Source of the DNA: Microbacterium stercoris
GTDB lineage: Bacteria > Actinomycetota > Actinomycetes > Actinomycetales > Microbacteriaceae
Direction: 5' to 3'
Assembly (NCBI RefSeq): GCF_017592545.1
Contig: NZ_JAGFOA010000005.1
Span: forward strand, 207,163 to 271,162
Length of the DNA stretch: 64,000 bases
Shown here: positions 41,278-52,122 of the stretch, piece by piece
How positions within the stretch are numbered: the stretch's first letter is position 1
Layout: every line of letters begins with the position of its first letter
Translations under genes and position numbers: made by a program
The notes under the pieces: generated by a model
Told to the model about the DNA's origin: nothing
Databases searched by the model: none
The model's input: only the letters and a program-made list of their open reading frames with translations

Positions 41278-41730
41278 TCAGCGCGCGTCGATGCGCGCCT
41301 GCACCTGGCGCTTCGCGCGCATGAGCATGCCGGTCATGCCGGCGATGCGCAGAGGCGACACCGCACGCGTGAGTCCCAGCGACTGCGGGAAGTCCGCGGG
41401 GATCGCGAGGACCTCCCGCGCCGTGAGGCCGGAGATCCCCTGAGCGAGGATGCTGGCGAAGCCGCGGGTGGTGGGTGCCTCGGCCGGGGCCGTGGCGTGC
41501 ATCGTGACGATGCTGTCGGCGGATGCGCCGTCCACCTCGAGCACGATGAAGACGGGCGACTGGCACTCGGCGACGCGCTCGGTCAGTTCGGGGTGATCGG
41601 CGTACGCGGACGGGATCTCCGGCAGCTCGCGCGAGAACTCGAGCAGCAGCTGCAGGCGCTCGGGTTCGTCGAGCTCGAGGAACTCCTCGCGGATCTCCGC
41701 GAGCGCGGCGGGGAGGACGTCAGCGGTCAT
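41278..41730 (-). CDS. sufE: SufE family sulfur acceptor/activator
   Basis: 150-residue SufE-fold protein. The sulfur-accepting cysteine is C56 in VAECQSPVF. It takes persulfide sulfur from a cysteine desulfurase and passes it on. Its position directly after the sulfurtransferase gene recurs in actinobacteria and hints that the two work together. The ATG at 41730 has a GGAGGA site 7 nt upstream; 34 bp separate it from the preceding gene. Confidence 0.9.
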   Translation of the reverse strand: MTADVLPAALAEIREEFLELDEPERLQLLLEFSRELPEIPSAYADHPELTERVAECQSPVFIVLEVDGASADSIVTMHATAPAEAPTTRGFASILAQGISGLTAREVLAIPADFPQSLGLTRAVSPLRIAGMTGMLMRAKRQVQARIDAR

Positions 41731-41764
41731 CTGTCCATCCTCCCACCACGCTGCGAACGGCGGG

Positions 41765-42641
41765 TCAGCGGGCGGGGACCTCACCCGGCTCGGCGCCGGT
41801 GACGATCGGCACGCGCACGGCAGAGCCCCACTCGGTCCAGGACCCGTCGTAGTTGCGCACGTTCTCGAAGCCGAGCAGGTGCTTCAGCACGAACCACGTG
41901 TGCGCCGAGCGCTCGCCGATGCGGCAGTAGGCCACGATGTCGTCGCCATCCTGCAGCCCGACCTCGTCGCGGTAGATCGTCTCGAGCTCGGCGCGCGACT
42001 TGAACCCGCCGTTCTCGCCGACGGCGCGGGCCCACGGAACGCTGTGGGCGGTGGGGATGTGCCCGGCCCGCAGGGCGCCCTCCTCGGGGTACGCGGGGGC
42101 GGAGGTGGGGGGGGCCGCGGACGACACCCGCCCGCGCCCCGCCCTGAGCGGGGTGGGGGGGGGGGCCCACCCCCCTCCCGGGGCCCCCGCCGGGGGGTTC
42201 GGGGCGGGCCCCCCCCCCGGCGGGGTCGGTCGTGAGCGCTCGTCCCTCCGAGATCCACCGATCGCGCCCGCCGTCGATCAGACGCACGTCCTCGTGGCCG
42301 AACAGCGAGAACACCCACAGCGCATAGGCGGCCCACCAGTTGTTCTTGTCGCCGTAGATCACGACCGTGTCGTCGCGCGAGATGCCCTTGGCGCTCATGA
42401 GCTTCGCAAAGCCCTCGCCGTCGACGTAGTCGCGCACGACCGGGTCGTTGAGCTCGGTGTGCCAGTCGACCTTCACGGCGCCGGGGATGTGGCCGGTCTC
42501 GTAGAGCAGCACGTCCTCGTCGGACTCGACGATCACGAGGCCCGGGGCACCGAGGTGCTGCTCCACCCAGGCGGTCGAGACAAGACGGCCGGGTTCAGCG
42601 AAGTCGGCGAATTCGGGAGACGGATCGAGATCGACGCTCAC
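41765..42641 (-). pseudogene. sseA: thiosulfate/3-mercaptopyruvate sulfurtransferase, frame broken by a G/C-rich garbled stretch
   Basis: Two-rhodanese-domain sulfurtransferase. The N-terminal domain reads well from GTG 42641 (AGGAGGAA site) to [10 protein letters not shown]. The C-terminal domain reads well in a different frame from APAYPEEG through the catalytic [13 protein letters not shown] to the stop at 41765. Between them, about 42104-42232, the sequence contains an 11-G and a 10-C run, and translates to Pro/Gly/Arg-rich nonsense in every frame. The spacing is close to that of intact relatives (about 43 residues), so the gene is probably intact in the organism and the sequence is in error. 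A genuine frameshift cannot be excluded. Confidence 0.8.
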
Positions 42642-42785
42642 GGGTTCCTCCTGGCGATCGGGTGATGGCGGGCACGCCCAGCTGGGCGCAATTAGGCTTG
42701 ATGCCTCCCGGATCGAGCGTAGGCGCGTCTGCGCGGCTCGGCTCCGGGGATCCGCTTCACGCGTAACGATCGGAAACCTGCGTCC

Positions 42786-43805
42786 ATGACCTCCGCCCCG
42801 GCCGGCATCGTCCATCTCACCGAGCGTCAGCCGCAGCTCAGCGGCGAGCAGATGCTCGCGAGTCTTGTGCCGCCGCCGCAGTTCGACGAGGCCACCTTCG
42901 AGTCCTACCGCTCGGACCCGGACTTCCCGTCGCAGGAGGAGGCCAAGCAGCAGCTCGTCACGTTCGCGGTCGGGGCGCCGCCGGCCAAGCGCGGCGGGTT
43001 CTTCTCGCGGCGGCCGAAGGAGCCCGAGATGAAGCCGGGTGTGTACCTCGACGGCGGCTTCGGCGTCGGCAAGACGCACCTGCTCGCGGCGATCTTCCAC
43101 GCGGTCCCCGCTCGCCGGAAGTACTTCGGCTCCTTCATCGAGTACACCGCGCTGGTCGGCGCGCTCGGCTACAAGCAGACGGTCGACCTGCTGCGCGGAT
43201 CCGCGCTGCTCTGCATCGACGAGTTCGAGCTGGACGACCCGGGCGACACCATGGTGATGACGCGACTGCTCGGCGAGCTGGTCGCGTCGGGCACCCGGCT
43301 GGCCGCCACCAGCAACACGCCGCCCAACGCGCTGGGAGAGGGGCGCTTCGCGGCCCAGGACTTCCTGCGCGAGATCCACGCGATGGCCGACTCGTTCGAG
43401 ACGATCCGGATCGACGGCGTCGATTTCCGTCAGCGCTCGTTCGACGGTCACGCTCCCGTGCTGGATCCGGCCGAGTACGAGCGGGAGCTCGCGGGCCTCG
43501 GCACCGCCAGCGACGACACGTTCGACGGCCTCATCGCCCACCTGGCGCACGTGCACCCGTCGCGCTACATCCGTCTCATCGACGGCATCGACGCGATCGG
43601 ACTGCGCGATGTGCGCCAGCTGACGGACCAGTCGGAGGCGCTGCGCTTCGTGGCGTTCGTCGACCGCGTTTACGACGCGCAGCTGCCGATCCGAGCGACC
43701 GGATTCGCCCTCGACCAGGTGTTCAGCGAGCAGATGCTCGCGGGGGGCTATCGCAAGAAGTACCTGCGCGCGATCTCGCGCCTGGTCGCATCCACCCACG
43801 CGTGA
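42786..43805 (+). CDS. zapE: cell division ATPase ZapE (AFG1 family)
   Basis: 339-residue AFG1-like AAA ATPase. Walker [10 protein letters not shown] is at residues 90-98, Walker B is LLCIDEFEL, and sensor motif [13 protein letters not shown] follows. In gram-negative bacteria ZapE affects Z-ring stability under stress; in actinobacteria the role is inferred from homology only. ATG at 42786 is divergent from sseA across 144 bp, which contains an AT-rich AATTAGG segment that could hold a promoter. Confidence 0.88.
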   Translation: MTSAPAGIVHLTERQPQLSGEQMLASLVPPPQFDEATFESYRSDPDFPSQEEAKQQLVTFAVGAPPAKRGGFFSRRPKEPEMKPGVYLDGGFGVGKTHLLAAIFHAVPARRKYFGSFIEYTALVGALGYKQTVDLLRGSALLCIDEFELDDPGDTMVMTRLLGELVASGTRLAATSNTPPNALGEGRFAAQDFLREIHAMADSFETIRIDGVDFRQRSFDGHAPVLDPAEYERELAGLGTASDDTFDGLIAHLAHVHPSRYIRLIDGIDAIGLRDVRQLTDQSEALRFVAFVDRVYDAQLPIRATGFALDQVFSEQMLAGGYRKKYLRAISRLVASTHA

Positions 43806-43817
43806 TCCGGTTCGGTT

Positions 43818-43897
43818 GTGAGCATCCGGAAACGGGATGTTCACACACCGGCCGATGCGTAACCGAGGGGAAACATCCTCTGAACCGTCTGTGAAAC
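43818..43897 (+). promoter_or_regulatory. three GlnR-like boxes upstream of amt
   Basis: GlnR consensus is gTnAC-n6-GaAAC. A perfect match, GTAAC-CGAGGG-GAAAC, lies at 43859-43874. Weaker matches flank it: GTGAG-CATCCG-GAAAC at 43818-43833 and GAACC-GTCTGT-GAAAC at 43882-43897. Start-to-start distances are 41 and 23 bp, near whole helical turns. This fits nitrogen-limitation activation of amt by GlnR, as known in other actinobacteria. Confidence 0.75.
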
Positions 43898-43964
43898 GGA
43901 TCGCGAGAACACTGGGGCTCACCCGACGCTCCACCTGCGTCCCAGCAGAGAGGTTCCCGCGATC

Positions 43965-45224
43965 ATGGATCAAGGCAACACAGCATTCATGCTCATCGCA
44001 GCAGCACTCGTGCTGCTCATGACGCCTGGCCTGGCGTTCTTCTACGGCGGTCTCGTCAAGGCGAAGAGCGTCATCTCGATGATGATGCTCAGCTTCGGCG
44101 CGATGGGCCTCATCGGCGTCCTCTGGGTGCTGTACGGCTACGCCGTCGCGTTCCCGGCCGCCGAGGGCACGATCGCACCGTTCGCGATCGACTTCTCGGC
44201 GCTCGGCCTGACCAGCCTGCTCGAGGCGCCTGAGGGTGCAGCGTTCCCGCCGCTGGCCTTCGTCGCGTTCCAGGCCACGTTCGCGATCCTCACCGTCGCC
44301 CTGATCTCGGGCGCCATCGCGGATCGCGCCAAGTTCGGCGCGTGGCTCGTCTTCGCCGGTCTGTGGGCCACGATCGTCTACTTCCCGGTCGCGAGCTGGG
44401 TCTTCAACTTCGGCCTCGCCGAGGACGGATCGTTCGCCTACGGCGGCTGGATCACGCATGGTCTGCAGGATGTCTTCGGCGTCGGCGCCATCGACTTCGC
44501 CGGTGGCACGGCGGTGCACATCAACGCCGGTGCCGCCGCCCTGGCCCTCGCGCTGGTGCTCGGCAAGCGCGTCGGCTTCCAGAAGGGCGTGCACGTCCCG
44601 CACAACCCGCCGTTCGTCCTGCTCGGCGCCGGCCTGCTCTGGTTCGGCTGGTTCGGCTTCAACGCCGGCTCGGAGCTCGCCGCCGACAACACGGCAGCGC
44701 TCGCCTTCGTCAACACGATCGGCGCTCCCGCTGCGGCCCTGCTCGGCTGGCTGATCGTCGAGAAGTTCAAGGATGGCAAGGCGACCTCGGTGGGCGCCGC
44801 CTCGGGCGCCGTCGCGGGCCTCGTCGCCATCACCCCCGCCTGCGCCTCGCTCCACCCGGTCTGGGCGCTTCTGCTCGGGTTCATCGCCGGCATCGTCTGC
44901 GCCTTCGCGATCGAACTGAAGTGGAAGCTCGGCTTCGACGACTCGCTCGACGTGGTCGGCATCCACCTCGTCGGCGGTCTGATCGGAACGCTGTACCTCG
45001 GCTTCTTCGCCAACGGCACGGGCCTGTTCATGGGCGGCGGCTTCGCACAGCTGATCGTGCAGGCGATCGCCGCGGTCTCGGTGCTGGTGTACTCCTTCGT
45101 CCTGGCGCTCGTGATCGGATTCGCGGTCGAGAAGACCATCGGCTTCCGCGTGAAGAACGAGGACGAGCTCGCCGGAATCGACACCGTGCTGCACGGCGAG
45201 GTCGGCTACACCCTGGCCGACTGA
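43965..45224 (+). CDS. amt: ammonium transporter Amt
   Basis: 419-residue Amt/MEP/Rh channel with eleven predicted helices. Signature segments GLAFFYGG (after TM1) and [13 protein letters not shown] with the pore histidine are present. It takes up ammonium at low concentration. The ATG at 43965 is preceded by an AGAGAGG sequence and by GlnR boxes. No glnK or glnD follows, so the usual amt-glnK-glnD operon is missing here. A hairpin terminator lies 24 bp after the stop. Confidence 0.95.
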   Translation: MDQGNTAFMLIAAALVLLMTPGLAFFYGGLVKAKSVISMMMLSFGAMGLIGVLWVLYGYAVAFPAAEGTIAPFAIDFSALGLTSLLEAPEGAAFPPLAFVAFQATFAILTVALISGAIADRAKFGAWLVFAGLWATIVYFPVASWVFNFGLAEDGSFAYGGWITHGLQDVFGVGAIDFAGGTAVHINAGAAALALALVLGKRVGFQKGVHVPHNPPFVLLGAGLLWFGWFGFNAGSELAADNTAALAFVNTIGAPAAALLGWLIVEKFKDGKATSVGAASGAVAGLVAITPACASLHPVWALLLGFIAGIVCAFAIELKWKLGFDDSLDVVGIHLVGGLIGTLYLGFFANGTGLFMGGGFAQLIVQAIAAVSVLVYSFVLALVIGFAVEKTIGFRVKNEDELAGIDTVLHGEVGYTLAD

Positions 45225-45248
45225 CGCCGTCGCGCACCGCAGACAGCT

Positions 45249-45287
45249 CAGAGGGCACCCCGCGCATCCCGCCCGGGGTGCCCTCTG
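45249..45287 (+). terminator. hairpin terminator after amt
   Basis: 14-bp arms CAGAGGGCACCCCG and complement around an 11-base loop, just after the amt stop. Confidence 0.82.
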
Positions 45288-45311
45288 GCGCGTTCCCCTA
45301 GGCTCGGGGGC

Positions 45312-45920
45312 ATGGCAGGGAAGGGAATCCTCGGCGCGTTCGCGAAGCTCGTGCTCGGTGCGGTGGAGACCGCCACGCGCCGTCCTTCGGGGCAGGCGAG
45401 GCCCGGCGGCACCGGATCGAGCGGCTCGCGCGGCGGTAGGGGATCGACGCCGTCGCCTCGTCCGGCGAACCGCGATGACGATGCTTCGCGTGCCCCGGTT
45501 CCGGAGAGCATCCTGACCGTGGAGGTGCGGCCGGATGACGTCCGTGATCTGCGCCTCGAGTACGCCCCGTCGATGGACGGCGATCCCGATGCCGGCGAGA
45601 TCGTCTGGACGTGGGTGCCCTACGCCGAGAACGACGGGCGGGGCAAGGACCGTCCTGTGCTGATCGTGGCGAGGCAGAGCGGGCGACGCCTCTATGCCGT
45701 CAAGCTGACCAGCAGGTCGCATGACGGCGACCGCGAGTACCTGTCGATCGGCCGCGGGGACTGGGACAGCGCGGGCCGCGAGTCGTGGGTCGACCTCGAC
45801 CAGCTGTACAGCGTGCATGCCGACGGGATGCGCCGCGAGGCAGCCTCGCTGGATCTCGATCGCTTCGCCCGCGTGGCCTCCGCCCTGCAGCGCCGCTACG
45901 GGTGGACCGCGGGCCGGTGA
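45312..45920 (+). CDS. PemK/MazF-like domain protein with disordered N-terminus
   Basis: 202 residues. The first ~70 form a low-complexity Arg/Gly/Pro/Ser tail after a short hydrophobic segment ([13 protein letters not shown]). The C-terminal half resembles the PemK/MazF fold: [26 protein letters not shown] followed by LYAVKLTSR. MazF enzymes cut single-stranded RNA, but there is no antitoxin gene next to it, and the tail is unlike a standard toxin. A non-toxic or self-contained role is possible. ATG at 45312 follows a GGGGG run. Confidence 0.7.
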   Translation: MAGKGILGAFAKLVLGAVETATRRPSGQARPGGTGSSGSRGGRGSTPSPRPANRDDDASRAPVPESILTVEVRPDDVRDLRLEYAPSMDGDPDAGEIVWTWVPYAENDGRGKDRPVLIVARQSGRRLYAVKLTSRSHDGDREYLSIGRGDWDSAGRESWVDLDQLYSVHADGMRREAASLDLDRFARVASALQRRYGWTAGR

Positions 45921-46016
45921 CGCGCCACGCCCGGTGTGGTCGTCCGGTTCGCCGTGCCGTGCCGAGTCGGGTAGTGTTGTATCTCGGCCCGCAAGGGTCT
46001 GAAAAGTGAACAGCTT

Positions 46017-46089
46017 GGGCGATTGGCGCAGTTGGTAGCGCGCTTCCTTCACACGGAAGAGGTCGTCGGTTCGAGTCCGGCATCGCCCA
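46017..46089 (+). tRNA. tRNA-Val (CAC)
   Basis: Full cloverleaf: 7-bp acceptor GGGCGAT/ATCGCCC, anticodon stem CTTCC/GGAAG with loop TTCACAC (anticodon CAC), and a T arm with GTTCGAGTC. CCA is not encoded. First of six tRNAs. Confidence 0.96.
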
Positions 46090-46131
46090 CTGCACAGTCC
46101 AGATCGGACACGCCCGAATGGGCGTGGGGGT

Positions 46132-46160
46132 TTGGAAGGGTCGACGAAGTCGGCTAATGT
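46132..46160 (+). promoter_or_regulatory. promoter for the tRNA-Gly group
   Basis: TTGGAA (46132-46137), 17-bp spacer, TAATGT (46155-46160), a good sigma-70 type arrangement placed 30 bp before the first tRNA-Gly. Confidence 0.65.
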
Positions 46161-46190
46161 GTAACAAGTGCCTGGAGCGATCCAGGACAC

Positions 46191-46263
46191 GCGGATGTAG
46201 CGCAGTTGGTAGCGCATAACCTTGCCAAGGTTAGGGTCGCGAGTTCGAGTCTCGTCATCCGCT
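46191..46263 (+). tRNA. tRNA-Gly (GCC), copy 1
   Basis: Acceptor GCGGATG/CATCCGC, anticodon arm AACCT-TGCCAA-GGTT reading GCC, T arm GAGTTCGAGTC. Sequence is identical to the copy at 46513-46585. Confidence 0.96.
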
Positions 46264-46312
46264 CGAGTGTTGAGCAGCCGTCAGGCTCTCGGCATGCGGG
46301 TCCCAACCCCGT

Positions 46313-46383
46313 GGTGGCGTGGCCGAGTGGCTAGGCACCGGCCTGCAAAGCCGTTTACACGGGTTCGAATCCCGTCGCCACCT
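46313..46383 (+). tRNA. tRNA-Cys (GCA)
   Basis: 71-nt cloverleaf with acceptor GGTGGCG/CGCCACC, anticodon loop CTGCAAA (GCA), T arm GGGTTCGAATCCC and discriminator U, as expected for cysteine tRNA. Confidence 0.96.
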
Positions 46384-46411
46384 CGCGAAAACTGAACACA
46401 GCTCGAGATGA

Positions 46412-46483
46412 GCGCGATTGGCGCAGCGGTAGCGCGCTTCCCTGACACGGAAGAGGTCACTGGTTCGATCCCAGTATCGCGCA
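46412..46483 (+). tRNA. tRNA-Val (GAC), copy 1
   Basis: Acceptor GCGCGAT/ATCGCGC, anticodon stem CTTCC/GGAAG with loop CTGACAC (GAC), T arm TGGTTCGATCCCA. Same sequence as the copy at 46644-46715. Confidence 0.96.
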
Positions 46484-46512
46484 CGAGATGGATCCTCCGG
46501 GAGACGTCTCAT

Positions 46513-46585
46513 GCGGATGTAGCGCAGTTGGTAGCGCATAACCTTGCCAAGGTTAGGGTCGCGAGTTCGAGTCTCGTCATCCGCT
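46513..46585 (+). tRNA. tRNA-Gly (GCC), copy 2
   Basis: Identical in all 73 positions to the tRNA-Gly at 46191-46263, anticodon GCC. Followed by a hairpin. Confidence 0.96.
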
Positions 46586-46593
46586 CCGAAGAT

Positions 46594-46619
46594 CGAAGCC
46601 CGGCTCCGGCCGGGCTTCG
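46594..46619 (+). terminator. hairpin between tRNA-Gly copy 2 and tRNA-Val copy 2
   Basis: Perfect 11-bp arms CGAAGCCCGGC / GCCGGGCTTCG with TCCG loop directly after the tRNA-Gly. Confidence 0.75.
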
Positions 46620-46643
46620 TCGTTCACCCCCTGCTCGACATGA

Positions 46644-46715
46644 GCGCGATTGGCGCAGCGGTAGCGCGCTTCCCTGACACGGAAGAGGTCACTGGTTCGA
46701 TCCCAGTATCGCGCA
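46644..46715 (+). tRNA. tRNA-Val (GAC), copy 2
   Basis: Same 72-nt sequence as the copy at 46412-46483, anticodon GAC. It is separated from the preceding tRNA by a terminator, so it may have its own promoter or be fed by read-through. Confidence 0.96.
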
Positions 46716-46722
46716 CAGGATC

Positions 46723-46753
46723 ACGAAGGCCCCGGCGGTTGCCGGGCCTTCGT
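46723..46753 (+). terminator. hairpin terminator after the tRNA cluster
   Basis: ACGAAGGCCC-CGGC with one bulged C pairs with GCCGGGCCTTCGT, directly after the last tRNA. Confidence 0.75.
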
Positions 46754-46793
46754 CGTCTGCGCCCGCGAGCCCCGATGATGCTTGACTGGTCCC

Positions 46794-47150
46794 ATGATCG
46801 AGCCCACCGCAGACCAGCTGTTCGACTTCGCCCGCCTGGGTGAGACCGCCGCACTTCTCGAGGCCGTCGACGCGGGGACGGATCCGGATCTCGCCGACCA
46901 GCAGGGGAGCACCCTCCTGATGCTCGCCGCGTACCACGGGCACGCCGAGCTGGTGGCCGGGCTGGCCGAGCGCGGAGCCGACGTGAACCGCCTGAGCGGG
47001 CGCGGTCAGTCGCCGCTCGCGGGTGCCGTCTTCAAGCAGCATGACGCGGTGATCAGCGCTCTTCTCGCCGCCGGCGCGGATGCCGAGGCCGGCAACCCCT
47101 CTGCACGCGCCACCGCCGAGATGTTCGGTCGCCCGCTGCCGGAGGCCTGA
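46794..47150 (+). CDS. ankyrin repeat protein
   Basis: 118-residue protein made of about three ankyrin repeats, e.g. QGSTLLMLAAYHGHAELVAGLAERGADVN and RGQSPLAGAVFKQHDAVISALLAAGAD (consensus pattern of G-x-T-x-L-x-x-A-A with terminal GAD). Such proteins mediate protein binding; the partner is unknown. The first ATG at 46794 has no clear ribosome site, so a leaderless mRNA is possible. It is followed by thrS after 41 bp. Confidence 0.85.
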   Translation: MIEPTADQLFDFARLGETAALLEAVDAGTDPDLADQQGSTLLMLAAYHGHAELVAGLAERGADVNRLSGRGQSPLAGAVFKQHDAVISALLAAGADAEAGNPSARATAEMFGRPLPEA

Positions 47151-47191
47151 CGCGGACGGCGACGCCCGATCCGCCGAACTAGACTGATCGG

Positions 47192-49185
<1,994 letters not shown>

Positions 49186-49186
<1 letters not shown>

Positions 49187-49725
49187 TGTCCGCCGAACTC
49201 GAAGGGGCGGCGGAGTTCGCCGCCGTCCCCGACGAGTTCCAGCGACTGTGGACGCCGCACCGCATGGCGTACATCACCGCCGGCGCCGACGTGAACCGGG
49301 GGGCAGGCTGTCCCTTCTGCGCCGCGCCGGGCCGGGATGACGAGTCGGCGCTGATCGTGCATCGCGGCAAGACCGCGTTTGTGCTGCTCAACCTCTTCCC
49401 ATACAACTCCGGACACCTGCTGGTGTGCCCTTACCGCCACGTCGGCATGTACGACGAGGCGACGGCGGAGGAGGCCGGGGAGATCACCGCGCTCACGCAG
49501 ACCGCGATGCGCGTGCTGCGTGAGGTCTCACGCTGCGACGGCTTCAATATCGGCATGAACCAGGGCCACGTGGCCGGGGCCGGCGTCGAAGAGCACCTGC
49601 ACCAGCACATCGTGCCGCGCTGGGCGAGCGATGCGAACTTCTTCCCGATCATCGCGAAGACGAAGGCGCTGCCTCAGCTGCTCGGTGATGTGCGCCGGGC
49701 GATCGCGGACGCCTGGCCCGCCTGA
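49186..49725 (+). CDS. HIT domain nucleotide hydrolase
   Basis: 179-residue histidine-triad protein. The catalytic triad HLHQHIVPR lies near residue 138, and a CPFC pair near residues 42-45 probably binds zinc. HIT enzymes of this branch act on dinucleotide polyphosphates or AMP-linked substrates. ATG at 49186 overlaps the thrS stop, a common actinobacterial order (thrS-HIT). Confidence 0.9.
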
Positions 49726-49774
49726 TCACACGGGCTTGACGGGGCGGACCCGACGCACGACGAATCCGCTCGCG

Positions 49775-51109
49775 TCAGCGAGCCGCGGCGATCGATGCGG
49801 CGAGGTCGGTGACGAGGGTCACGGACTCCGCGTCCGTGAGGTCGTGGACCGTGAGCCGCAGGTGCGGTTCGGCGGGGGAGTCGAGATAGAACTCGTCGCC
49901 CGTGCGCACGAGCCACCCGCGTCGGCGCAGCTCGGCCGCGACGAGGGGGGCGGGCGCCTCGACGGGAACCCACACGCTGAGCCCATCGGCCACTCGCGTG
50001 GAGATGTCGTGCGCCGAGAGCAGCTCGGCGAAGGCCGCGTTGCGGGCGGCGTAGTGCGCGCCGGCGCGGCTGATGAGGTCCTGCGCGTTCGGATCCGCGA
50101 GGATCGCGTGCGCGAGGCGCTGCAGCAGGTGGCTGACCCAGGTGGTGCCCGAGCTCAGGCGAAGTGCGAGACGCTCGGCGGTGTGCGGATCCGATGCGGT
50201 GACGGCGAGGCACATGTCGGGACCGAGGAACTTCGACACCGACCGCACGAGCGCCCAGCGTCGGTGGTCCGGCCCGACGATCGAGCGGAACGGCTGCTGA
50301 GAGAGCAGCGAGAAGTGGTCGTCCTCGATGACGAGCACGTACGGATGATCGGCGAGCACGGCGCGCAGCTGGGCGGCACGGGTATCCGACAGGCCATGGC
50401 CGGTGGGGTTCTGTGCGCGGGGTGTGCAGATCACGGCGCGCACGCCCTGCGCGAGGGCCGCTCGCAGGCCGTCCACGGTCATGCCCTCGGCGTCGACGGG
50501 CACCGGAACGGCGCGGTAGCCGGCGAGCCGGACGGTGTGGATGTTGGCCAGCCAGCAGGGGTCTTCGAGAGCGATGGCGTCGTCGCGGGTCAGCGCCTGG
50601 GCGAGAAGGCGCTCGACGGCGTCGACGGCGCCGCTGGTGAGCGTGAGGCGCAGTTCGGCAGGCGCGGCATCTGCGCGCATCCACGCGAGGGCGTCGGCCT
50701 CGAGATCCGGATCGATCACGGGCTCCCCGTAGAGCACCGGACGACCTGCGAGCGCACCGAGGTAGGCAGAAGGATCCGGGATCCAGGCGGGATCCGGATT
50801 GCCCGCGCCGACATCTCGCAGCCGGCGCGACGGATCCGGATCCGCGTGACTGAAGCCCTCCTGCGCGACCGGCTCGGGATGCGCGATGCGGGTGCCCGCC
50901 CGGCCTCCCGCGACGACGAGGCCGGAGCGACTGAGGAGACCGTACGCCGCGACGGCGGTGTTGCGGTTGACGCCGAGGCGCTCGGCGAGCGCGCGCACGG
51001 GCGGAAGGGAGTCGCCGGGCTGCAGCGCGCCGCGCTCGAGCAGCGCGCGCACGCTGCCGGCGATCTCGGCGGCGGTGCGACCTTCGATGCTGCTCACGAC
51101 GTCGTCCAT
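49775..51109 (-). CDS. pdxR: MocR/PdxR family regulator with aminotransferase-like domain
   Basis: 444-residue GntR-type fusion. Residues 1-75 form a winged helix ([17 protein letters not shown]), and from about 95 a fold-type I aminotransferase domain with the PLP lysine K293 in [10 protein letters not shown] and substrate-pocket [10 protein letters not shown]. MocR proteins bind DNA and sense PLP; PdxR activates pdxST. It is divergent from pdxS with a perfect palindrome between them, which strongly supports this role. ATG at 51109. Activator or repressor action is not decided here. Confidence 0.9.
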   Translation of the reverse strand: MDDVVSSIEGRTAAEIAGSVRALLERGALQPGDSLPPVRALAERLGVNRNTAVAAYGLLSRSGLVVAGGRAGTRIAHPEPVAQEGFSHADPDPSRRLRDVGAGNPDPAWIPDPSAYLGALAGRPVLYGEPVIDPDLEADALAWMRADAAPAELRLTLTSGAVDAVERLLAQALTRDDAIALEDPCWLANIHTVRLAGYRAVPVPVDAEGMTVDGLRAALAQGVRAVICTPRAQNPTGHGLSDTRAAQLRAVLADHPYVLVIEDDHFSLLSQQPFRSIVGPDHRRWALVRSVSKFLGPDMCLAVTASDPHTAERLALRLSSGTTWVSHLLQRLAHAILADPNAQDLISRAGAHYAARNAAFAELLSAHDISTRVADGLSVWVPVEAPAPLVAAELRRRGWLVRTGDEFYLDSPAEPHLRLTVHDLTDAESVTLVTDLAASIAAAR

Positions 51110-51140
51110 CGTGTCGAGCCTACTGGCGCACCGTGATACT

Positions 51141-51175
51141 TTTTGGCATAGGTCGAACTTCGACCTATGCCAAAA
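51141..51175 (+). promoter_or_regulatory. perfect 35-bp palindrome in the pdxR-pdxS intergenic region
   Basis: Arms of 17 bp (TTTTGGCATAGGTCGAA and its exact complement) around a single central C. TTGGCA at 51143 and TATGCC at 51166 are 17 bp apart and, by symmetry, read the same on both strands, so the site itself contains -35/-10-like elements facing both pdxS and pdxR. It is the obvious PdxR operator candidate. The pdxS start is 36 bp downstream of its right edge. Confidence 0.85.
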
Positions 51176-51210
51176 GCCCGCCCAGACGGGCCAGACCTCA
51201 GGAGCATCGC

Positions 51211-52122
51211 GTGACCGACGCCACCACCTCGACGACCGACGCCGCCTTCGGGGGGAGCCGCATCAAGCGCGGACTCGCCGACATGATGAAGGGCGGGGTG
51301 ATCATGGACGTCGTCACTCCCGAGCAGGCGCGGATCGCCGAAGACGCCGGCGCCGTCGCGGTCATGGCCCTCGAGCGTGTGCCCGCCGACATCCGCGCCG
51401 AGGGTGGCGTCTCGCGGATGAGCGACCCTGACATGATCGACGGCATCATCCAGGCCGTCTCCATCCCCGTCATGGCGAAGGCGCGCATTGGCCACTTCGT
51501 CGAGGCGCAGGTTCTGCAGGAGCTCGGCGTCGACTACATCGACGAGTCCGAGGTGCTCTCGCCCGCCGACTACGTCAACCACATCGACAAGCAGAAGTTC
51601 ACCGTGCCCTTCGTCTGCGGCGCCACGAACCTCGGTGAGGCCCTGCGCCGCATCAACGAGGGGGCCGCGATGATCCGCTCGAAGGGCGAGGCGGGCACAG
51701 GTGACGTCTCGGAGGCCACGAAGCACATCCGCAAGATCACCTCGGAGATCAACCTGCTGCGCTCGATGACCCGAGACGAGCTCTACGTGGCGGCCAAGGA
51801 GCTGCAGGCGCCGTACGACCTCGTCGCGGAGATCGCCGAGACGGGCAAGCTGCCGGTGGTGCTTTTCACCGCGGGCGGCGTGGCCACACCTGCCGATGCG
51901 GCGATGATGATGCAGCTGGGGGCCGATGGTGTGTTCGTCGGCTCGGGCATCTTCAAGTCGGGCGACCCGGCCAAGCGGGCGGCCGCCATCGTGAAGGCCA
52001 CCACCTTCCACGACGACGCGAAGGTCATCGCCGAGGTGTCGCGCGGGCTCGGCGAGGCGATGGTCGGCATCAACGTCTCCGACCTCCCGGCGCCGCACCG
52101 TCTCGCGGAGCGCGGCTGGTGA
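51211..52122 (+). CDS. pdxS: pyridoxal 5'-phosphate synthase, lyase subunit
   Basis: 303-residue TIM-barrel subunit that builds PLP from ribose 5-phosphate, glyceraldehyde 3-phosphate and ammonia. Motifs include [16 protein letters not shown] and [22 protein letters not shown] with a catalytic lysine, and the phosphate-loop [14 protein letters not shown] at 51211 has AGGAG 6 nt upstream; the open frame further upstream runs through the palindrome and is not coding. The stop overlaps pdxT. Confidence 0.96.
   Translation: MTDATTSTTDAAFGGSRIKRGLADMMKGGVIMDVVTPEQARIAEDAGAVAVMALERVPADIRAEGGVSRMSDPDMIDGIIQAVSIPVMAKARIGHFVEAQVLQELGVDYIDESEVLSPADYVNHIDKQKFTVPFVCGATNLGEALRRINEGAAMIRSKGEAGTGDVSEATKHIRKITSEINLLRSMTRDELYVAAKELQAPYDLVAEIAETGKLPVVLFTAGGVATPADAAMMMQLGADGVFVGSGIFKSGDPAKRAAAIVKATTFHDDAKVIAEVSRGLGEAMVGINVSDLPAPHRLAERGW

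Noticed and set aside
41265..41292. Short direct repeat GCGCGTCGAT x2
   Set aside because: Ten-base repeat at the end of sufE in GC-rich DNA, explained by Arg/Asp codons and chance.
41781..46217. A 1478-codon minus-strand open frame across zapE, amt and tRNA genes
   Set aside because: Only its last part is the real sulfurtransferase N-terminus; the rest is antisense to well-supported genes and lacks family features. High GC leaves long false frames.
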